DNA of 64,000 nt from Heligmosomoides polygyrus polygyrus. Taxonomy: Eukaryota > Nematoda > Chromadorea > Rhabditida > Heligmosomidae. The stretch is taken from NCBI GenBank assembly GCA_947396885.1, contig OX377206.1, positions 84,875,960 through 84,939,959 on the forward strand, given 5' to 3'. The notes under the pieces were generated by a model, which saw only the letters and a list, made by a program, of their open reading frames with translations, made no database searches and was not told the DNA's origin. A program made the translations under genes and the position numbers. Positions within the stretch are counted from its first letter, which is position 1. Every line of letters begins with the position of its first letter. This document shows, piece after piece, positions 24,071 to 33,000 of the stretch.

Positions 24071-27000
24071 TTTATTGAAGATAGGGGTCGAGAGATGTGT
24101 GTCGAGAACTTGGTCACGATGGGTAGTTGTCTTTTTAGTATATGGTACTCTGATTAAGAGATTATCATCATTTCTGAAGCGGAATTCGTCTAAGGGGATT
24201 ATCTGGGGTTTTGGAGACTAGTGTGACGTCTGTTTTGAAATAACGGTCTATGACGGTTGTTTACGGTAGGAGCGAGAAGAGGAGCTAGGTGGAGAAGAGA
24301 TACCTTTGATTTCTTCTTCCACTTTCTACAGGGATATTTTATGAGATACTTCTGCTCCACTGTAGTATCCAAACGAGTGAAGCCGCGTGCACACTCCGCT
24401 GCGGCAGTGCGGCAGCCACGCTGAAGAACGGCATTATATCTCGGCGCCCAGCTGGCGTTATTGGTTGTTGATAATCGTGCGTTGCTATCTCAAGCCTTTC
24501 TTTCGGAATCGCTTGCGATAGTGTAGAGCGATTCGAATAGAAATGTCTTTGAGGTGGATCGCTCCCTTGCCCATTCTACTATATTCAGCTGTACCTATGT
24601 GATAAATCTCTTTCTTGTGGGTTCTCATCGGTTTTGCGAGTATATATCACATCGCAAACCCTTTGAAAGGCTTTCGAGATGGAGAAACCTATTACGACAA
24701 GTGCTAAAGGAACATGCAACGATACTATTTCGCAATGCATTTCAACTAGTGGCCACTATTTCACAACAGCTGGACAAGAGGTAGAAATCCACAACAGACG
24801 TAACAAAACATGTACATTTGTTCTTCTCACAGTCTTGTCGATAGGCTGCGCCATACTGCTTGATCTGATCATCAGATCAAAGAGATTACGGCATTTATCA
24901 GAAAGAATTTGGAGCTTATGCACATGCTTAATAGGGTTGCAGAGTTTTGTTCCAAACAGTTCCGTCGTTAGAGAAACGCCTGAGTAATTGCAGGCATTGT
25001 CATTGACATGGAACTCTAGGTATAGCCGCCTTCAGGAAGAGCTCCAGATTCCAAAAGGAACGCACGAAGCAAATGCTCTGATAAAACCCACCTGGCACTG
25101 AAGAGGTAGACTTGGTCGACAAATAAAGTTGAAGACTAGGATAGGTACAGCTGAATATAGAAGAATGGGAAAGGGAGCAATCCATCTTAAGGACATTTCT
25201 ATTCGAATCGCTATAAACTATCGCAAGCGATTCCGAAAGAAAGACTTGAGATAACAACGCACGGTTATCAACAACTAATAACGGGTGCTTCGCTGAACTC
25301 ACCTGTGAAGAAGAAAGGGTAGAGGGACCATCACAGTAGAGAATATAGTCATAGGAACTGAAGGCAGTGAAGTGCAGTGGGCTAGCAGTCGGAGGAACGT
25401 CGGTTTCTCTGCTCCATTACGACCTGTGCGCAGCCGCGCCGCGACCGCGCGAAAACGCCGCGCCAGCCGGGCGCCGAGATATAATGCCGTTCCACGCTGA
25501 AACATAGGACGGAGGCGCGAAGTCTGGGGGTGTGCTCACTTCCGCTGCCGCAGTGGCAGCGAGGAATGGCGCAGGCATTCCTCACTGTCGCTGTGTGCGG
25601 CTGCGGCGCAGTCCAACAGTGCCGCAGTGTGCGTGACCGGCTCCGCCCACATTCCACTGCCCGGTGCCCGCTGCAAAGTGTGCACGCGGCTTAAGAGGAT
25701 GTTCATGTCGCATATAGCACTGCGCATGTGCTGACGGTACGATCCCATAGTAAATTTCGAGGGCACATAGCTCCATGGGCTTAAAAACAGTGAATAAAGG
25801 AACGCATTTCTCTACTGTCTTGAAGGTGTAGATTCTCGTAATGAGACTCATTTTTGCGGTTCAAACATATTCCTGAGACCATTCGCTGGATAGTTACTTA
25901 ATAGTGAGTTCGAGTGTATCTCAGTCGTTTTCTGTTCAGGAGCGCTCATGCATGATGACGTTAAGCCGCGACTTCGCCTCGGTAAGTTCCATCTGTAATC
26001 GTCGAGATTTTCTATATAGACAGCACGAATGTTTTCAGTAAAAGGAATCTTCAAGATACTCATAGGGAGAATAGTCGTGTCGAAGGGCACTGGTCTCTTA
26101 GGCCGGAAACATAGTTTTGCAGCATGCGGCTATGCCGCGATAAACCTGGCGGATTTTGACACGGCGAGATGCCGCAGAGAGATTCCTGTACGCGACACTG
26201 CGTACTGTAGCTCTGTCTAGAGGGCCGCTTCATAAGGCGCAATGACATCACCGCCGTCCGCTTTTTCGTCAGCGACAAGGATAGCGCCTAAAAAATATCA
26301 AACCGAAAATAAAAACAGAATTTCTTAGTCCTACCCGGCGGCCGGGGTCGGTTTGAAGTGGTCCACGCCCCTCAGCAGAGCAGTGCCAATGCAGCCGAGA
26401 ACTGCAGCTGCACTCGCGGCACTGTGACGACTCGTCCACGACGCAGCTTTCACCACATTGGGGCGTGGGTCTCACCACGATAGGAGCAAAATGGACGACA
26501 TCGCATTGCCGCGAGACTCTGTTTGCAGCCTTTCAAGGGAACTGTCTCAACTGTACGGCGGGACAGCAAGAACTAATACTATAGGAATATTCTTCATAAT
26601 TCCAGTAGTACCGAAGCCTTTTTGTTTTTACCGAATGCTTGAGGCAGATGGGTAGGAGGCCTCAAAGCTAAGTATGGTTAGCATCATTCTTTTGCAGTTC
26701 TGCCCTACTGTTCCGCTTCCGATGGAGAAACCGTATCTGCATGTCTTTTTGAAGTTTGATGCGATGTGATGTTATTACTACCTTGTTCCTTATCGGTATT
26801 CATTTCCACTGTCCCAAATATGTAACCACGGTGACTTACGAAACTAACCGCACAGACTCATGTAGTGCTCAGGATTAGAGAAAGAGCATGAGAAAAAGTA
26901 AAATAACGACAGGAAGCTGTTCGCTAGAAAACTAGGCACTGCCGTACTTCCACTACTCCAATGGTCGAAAAAATTTTGCCGAAACAGGCTATCCAAGGGG

Positions 27001-30000
27001 AGCTGATGTTACTGGGGATGTGCTGCAAACTTTGAAAGTTTAGCCGACTATAATAGGTTACTGTGGGTCACCGATTTTGTGTAGAACGTCTAAATTCTGA
27101 CTAGATTTTGCCCAAGCTCTGTCTAGAACAGTTACTTCGATTGCTGATTACGAATATAAAGCTGGCATTGGGTGCTGCGGCACGTGGCGGTAGCTATAAC
27201 GGTATCGACATCTTATTCTCATGGCAACTGCTTACCCCTACCTACCATAATCTATCGTACTCTACCTAGCACCTGAGGCGGACTTCAAATTTCATATATT
27301 TCGCGCCTACGACGGATGTCCGTGGGTAGTCAGCACCACGGACATCCGTCGTGGGCGCGAAATCGCTCACTCTGGTTCCGGCATTCATACCTTTTGCGGT
27401 AAGCGGATATCATTTTTGTGATCATCACTTTAAATAACCTCTCTAGACGGAGTATGTGGAAAATTTTGCTTCGATCTCTGAGGTTTTGGAATTCTATTAT
27501 TGCCGAAAACCATTCAATATTTGCCAGATAAGATCAGTGCTGTTATAATGTGTTCGCACAGGAGGCCGTCTAATACACAAAAACTGTGCCTTCGTCAACT
27601 GTACATATTATAATCGGCTGCATTCTTTTATGCACTTTATTTGTCTGCGCATCTTTGTGCTGAAAGTCCTTCACAAATGTTCCATAAACTGCCTTGCTTT
27701 AGCCCTAGTTTATACTTGCACCGCTGCGCGGCGCGGCACGATGGTCAGGATAGATATTGACCATGCAGCGCGAAAAATCGATATCTATGGCGATCGTGGT
27801 GCCGTGCCGCGCGGCGGCGCAAGTATAAACTAGAGCTTACAGATTTGGGGTATCGATGAGAAAACACCAAGTGCCGGCAAAGGAGAGAGCATTAAAACAC
27901 CATATCGCAGCAACCCCCAAAATGAATTTGCAGACCTCGTTCTTTTATAGAAATTCAATGCTACCTATAAGAGCAGAAGAGATGCACCTTGCGGAATCGA
28001 ACTCTCGACGTCATATTCGAGAAGCGGAATCTCCACCGCTGCACCACTCATGGCACACTGCTGGCGCAACGCGCCTGAGTGACGAGCTCGTGCCTGCGGG
28101 TCATTAACCGTTGTAATCACAGGAAATTTTGAGTGTCTGTTTCCCATTTGTCTCAAGGATACTACAAAAACGAAATATGATATATTACAATTAGGATTAT
28201 GGAGGTTCATTCTATAGAATTCCTTGCTGCGGTTCCGGCGTACCGTTGAGACGGCAGCCTCACAAATCAACTTGCTTAGCAATATTGTCAATTTTTAAGA
28301 AATGTTCCCAACCACAAATTTTAGTCGAACATTATATTAAAATGCGTTAACCATGATGACTGATGTGGTTGGAATGTTAGAGAAAGGTGTCTCGCACTTA
28401 GCACTCAAGCTGAGTGATCGTTTTGAAATTCTTTAATATTTCATTCCTCAATTGATTGATAGAGAGTTCGAGTGTAAATCAATCGCTTTCTGTTTAGGAG
28501 TGAAGGAGGATGATGATGTTGTGGTACTGTCACATCGTAGTGAGTTCCTTCTGTTATCTCTTCGAAAGTCTTCTTCACAGTCATCCTGACGTTAGTAGGA
28601 AGAATCTTCAAGGAATTCATAGAAAGAGATAGGTGTCTTAGGAGAGAGATTGAACTTATACGCAACTTTTAATTGATATTGATTTCGTGTGCATGTCAAC
28701 TGTATTCTATTTAGGGGTTCCGGCTATTGCGGTTGTTGTGGAATCCCCTAGCCGCGGCTAGTATGACTGTTCTCAGTAGAAGGAATATTTAAGGATTTTA
28801 AGGGGACAAAGTCACAGATCTCATAAGAAAGAGGCAGAATTTAGGCGCAATTATAAGCACACAAAATCAATATCAATTGATTGATATTGATTTTGTGTGC
28901 TTGTCAACTGTATTCTGTTTAGGAGTTCCGGCTAATGCGGTCACTGTAGGATCCCCCCGCCGTGGTAAGTTCCATCCGTAATCCTTTTCGATTTTTTCAC
29001 AGATATGTAGTTTGATTGTTCTCAGTAGAAAGAATATTTAAGCACCTTATTGGAAGAAATGGTCATTTTGAAAGTCACACATCTTATAAGAAAGGGGGCA
29101 GGTTTTAGGCGCAACCCTTAATTGATTGATATTGATTTTGTGTGGTTGTCAACTGTATTCTGTTTAGGAATACCGACTAATGCGGTCGCTGTAGGATCCC
29201 CTCGCCTTGGTAAGTTTCTCCCGTAATCCTTTTCGATTTTTTCACAGATATGTAGTTTGATTGTTCTCAGTAGAAAGATTATTTAAGCACCTTATTGGAA
29301 GAAATGGTCATTTTGGAAGTCACAGATCTCATAAGAAAGGGGCAGGTTTTAGGCGCAACCCTTAATTGATTGATATTGATTTTGTGTGGTTGTCAACTGT
29401 ATTCTGTTTAGGAATACCGACTAATGCGGTCGCTGTAGGATCCCCTCGCCTTGGTAAGTTCCTCCCGTAATCCTTCTCGATTTTTTTCGCTCTTAGTAGA
29501 AGGAATCTTTAAAGAATTCGTAGGAAGAAATGGTTATCTTGGAGACCACAGATTACTTATGAAAGCGTCCAAAGTTGGTCGAGAGCGTCACAATTCAATT
29601 CGCTTAACAATATCGTTAGTCCTCAAGGATTTTATCAACCCACAAGACTTATTCGAACTTGACGTTAAATTCGTCAAGAATGATTATTCATAGGATTAAA
29701 ATACTAGTGAAATATTTCGTACCTGGTATTCATTGCTTAATTGATTGGTAGAGTGTTCGAGTGTAAATCAATTGCTTTCTGTTCAGGAGTGCAGGATGAT
29801 GATGTTGTGGTACTATCACATCGTAGTGAGTTCCTTCTGTTATCTTTTCCAAAGTCGTCTTCACAGTCATCCTGACGTTAGTAGGAAGAATCTTCAAGGA
29901 ATTCATAGAAAGAGATAGGTGTCTTAGGAGAGCGATTGAACTTATACGCAACTTTTAATTGGTATTGATTTCGTGTGCATGTCAACTGTATTCTATTTAG

Positions 30001-33000
30001 GGGTTCCGGCTATTGCGGTTGTTGTGGAATTCCCCAGCCGCGGCTAGTATGACTGTTCTCAGTAGAAGGAATATTTAAGGATTTTAGAGGGACAAAGTCA
30101 CAGATCTCATAAGAAAGAGGCAGAATTTAGGCGCAATCCTAAGCACACAAAATCAATATCAATTGATTGATATTGATTTTGTGTGGTTGTCAACTGTATT
30201 CTGTTTAGGAATACCGATTAATGCGGTCGCTGTAGGATCCCCTCGCCTTGGTAAGTTCCATCCGTAATCCTTTTTGATTTTTTCACAGATATGTAGTTTG
30301 ATTGTTCTCAGTAGAAAGATTATTTAAGCACCTTATTGGAAGAAATGGTCATTTTGGAAGTCAAAGATCTCATAAGAAAGGGGGCAGGTTTTAGGCGCAA
30401 CCCTTAATTGATTGATATTGATTTTGTGTGGTTGTCAACTGTATTCTGTTTAGGAATACCGATTAATGCGGTCGCTGTAGGATCCCCTCGCCTTGGTAAG
30501 TTCCATCCGTAATCCTTTTCGATTTTTTCACAGATATGTAGTTTGATTGTTCTCAGTAGAAAGATTATTTAAGCATCTTATTGGAAGAAATGGTCATTTT
30601 GGAAGTCAAAGATCTCATAAGAAAGGGGGCAGGTTTTAGGCGCAACCCTTAATTGATTGATATTGATTTTGTGTGGTTGTCAACTGTATTCTGTTTAGGA
30701 ATACCGATTAATGCGGTCGCTGTAGGATCCCCTCGCCTTGGTAAGTTCCATCCGTAATCCTTTTCGATTTTTTCACAGATATGTAGTTTGATTGTTCTCA
30801 GTAGAAAGATTATTTAAGCACCTTATTGGAAGAAATGGTCATTTTGGAAGTCAAAGATCTCATAAGAAAGGGGGCAGGTTTTAGGCGCAACCCTTAATTG
30901 ATTGATATTGATTTTGTGTGGTTGTCAACTGTATTCTATTTAGGAATACCGATTAATGCGGTCGCTGTAGGATCCCCTCGCCTTGGTAAGTTCCATCCGT
31001 AATCCTTTTCGATTTTTTCACAGATATGTAGTTTGATTGTTCTCAGTAGAAAGATTATTTAAGCACCTTATTGGAAGAAATGGTCATTTTGGAAGTCACA
31101 GATCTCATAAGAAAGGGGCAGGTTTTAGGCGCAACCCTTAATTGATTGATATTGATTTTGTGTGGTTGTCAACTGTATTCTGTTTAGGAATACCGACTAA
31201 TGCGGTCGCTGTAGGATCCCCTCGCCTTGGTAAGTTCCTCCCGTAATCCTTCTCGATTTTTTTCGCTCTTAGTAGAAGGAATCTTTAAAGAATTCGTAGG
31301 AAGGAATGGTTATCTTGGAGACCACAGATTACTTATGAAAGCGTCCAAAGTTGGTCGATAGCGTCACAATTCAATTCGCTTAACAATATCGTTAATCCTC
31401 AAGGATTTTATCAACCCACAAGACTTATTCGAACTTGACGTTAAATTCGTTAAGAATGATTATTCATAGGATTAAAATACTAGTGAAATATTTCGTACCT
31501 GGTATTCATTGCTTAATTGATTGGTAGAGTGTTCGAGTGTAAATAAATCGCTTTCTGTTCAGGAGTGCAGGAAGATGATGACATTGTGGTACTGTCACAT
31601 CGCAGTGAGTTCCATCTGTTGTCCTTGCCGAATTCTTCTTCAAATACATCTTGACACTTCTCTTTAGAACACATCTTTAAAGAACTACGGAAAAGGAGTT
31701 AGGTGGGAAGGATCATTTCTCGCAGGAAAACGGCTATATTTAGATGTCAACGCCATGTGTACAATTCAGTCCGTGATTTTTGCTGGCTCTAGTGAATTTT
31801 TTAAGTGTTAGGCCAGCAGGATGACATCGGCAAGAGACCCTGACTCCCATGTAGAGTTCATCATCATATGCACTAGCATCGCTTCCCGACCGTTACCGAT
31901 CGGCTCAGACTCTTGTGGGAATTCTCTACCGGGCTACCCTGCATCTGGTCTTTGATGGCGAACGTTCTGAAGGCTTTAGCACCGATCTGGAACAAAGAAG
32001 CAACCGATTTCGCACTACATTGATACTAGATGGCTTCAGCGACACTGTGGATACTTCAAAGTTAAATCGCAGCTCAAACCGCTTGTGATTGTCATGTTTA
32101 TGGATTCCTTAACAAACAGATGCAAGCTCTGCACAATTTCTAGAGATTCTATGAAGAATGAGAATAACAGCAGCCCTAGTGGGCCCACGGATCGTTCCTT
32201 TCAGCTTCAACTCGTTAACCGACAAGCTAGGGTAACACTTGGCTTTCCTCGAGAGAGTTGTGAAGGTGACTGTCCTTCCCTGACCTCCCAGATTCACTTC
32301 TGGTCCACAAGTTGGAAACAATGTTGGGGACTCTGCAGTCCGAGGTATGACGGACATAGACTGAAGAGCGGAGCCATGTCATACTCGTTTCCATGGACTC
32401 GCGCCTCTGACTCTGCCCTAGTCAGCGCTATTGATTGACTCGAAGCGTTCGTAGGTCGCAGCAGGCGCCGCTCCAATCGATTGAGACCTGTTCATACTTT
32501 GCGACAAGAGTGACTGGAGCGACTGGAGCGACTGGGGCCACGGATGTAGTGTGGTGTACGTAAATAATTACGCATTTCACACTACATTCGTCGCGGACGG
32601 AGTGTGGAGTACGCAATTATTTACGTACACCACACTACATCCTCGCCCCAGTCGCTCCAGTCGCTCTTGTCGCTCTTGTCGCGAAGTATGAACAGGCCCT
32701 TAGGCCGGACATCGAAGGAGTGAGTCCGGAGTGCAACTGCGGTACACCTTGCTGCTGGTAATCCACACCATTAGCGATGTAACGCGGAAACTTTCGAGTG
32801 CTCTGTTCCTTTGGTTCCCCCCCCCCCCCCCCCTCCGACATTTCGTCACTTATATAAAATGGCCTGCCTGGTGAAGCGGCTTACTGCTGTTGTTTCCACA
32901 ATACGACTTATTCTGTAGGGGTTTAGTTAGGAGGTGGTTATTTGTTAGCAGAACCAGGCAAGGGAAGGGGTTAGAGGGTGTGATGCATCCAGACTGCTCG

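Larger units (their letters stand above)
25982..28440 (+). other. Long intron of copy 1, paralogous to 49617-53560
   Basis: Shared blocks include agaactgatactataggaat (26570/49790), tgctgattacgaatataaagc (27143/50600), ggtatcgacatcttattct and the tRNA-like segment below. No micro-exon cassette and no protein gene recognised. A Cys-rich minus-strand ORF at 26269-26478 was not accepted. Confidence 0.6.
28430..31620 (+). repeat. Tandem exon-intron array with higher-order structure
   Basis: Thirteen micro-exons in 3.1 kb. Class B units repeat every 244-245 bp (exons at 28923, 29168, 29412 and at 30209, 30454, 30699, 30944, 31188). The block [SIM exon, GC-donor exon, n class B exons] repeats: SIM exons fall at 28498, 29787 and 31563, spaced 1289 and 1776 bp. 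The extra length in the second block equals about two 244-bp units. Introns are about 95% alike by eye. Confidence 0.95.

Noticed and set aside
26269..26478. Cys-rich minus-strand ORF resembling a PHD-type zinc finger
   Set aside because: CGESC...CRECSC...HWHC spacing does not fit a full PHD or RING pattern and flanking frames are broken; too weak to call.
28430..31620. Regular 245-bp repeats resembling a CRISPR-like or satellite array
   Set aside because: Repeat length, splice sites, symmetric open 42-nt blocks and eukaryotic context show an exon-intron array, not CRISPR or plain satellite.
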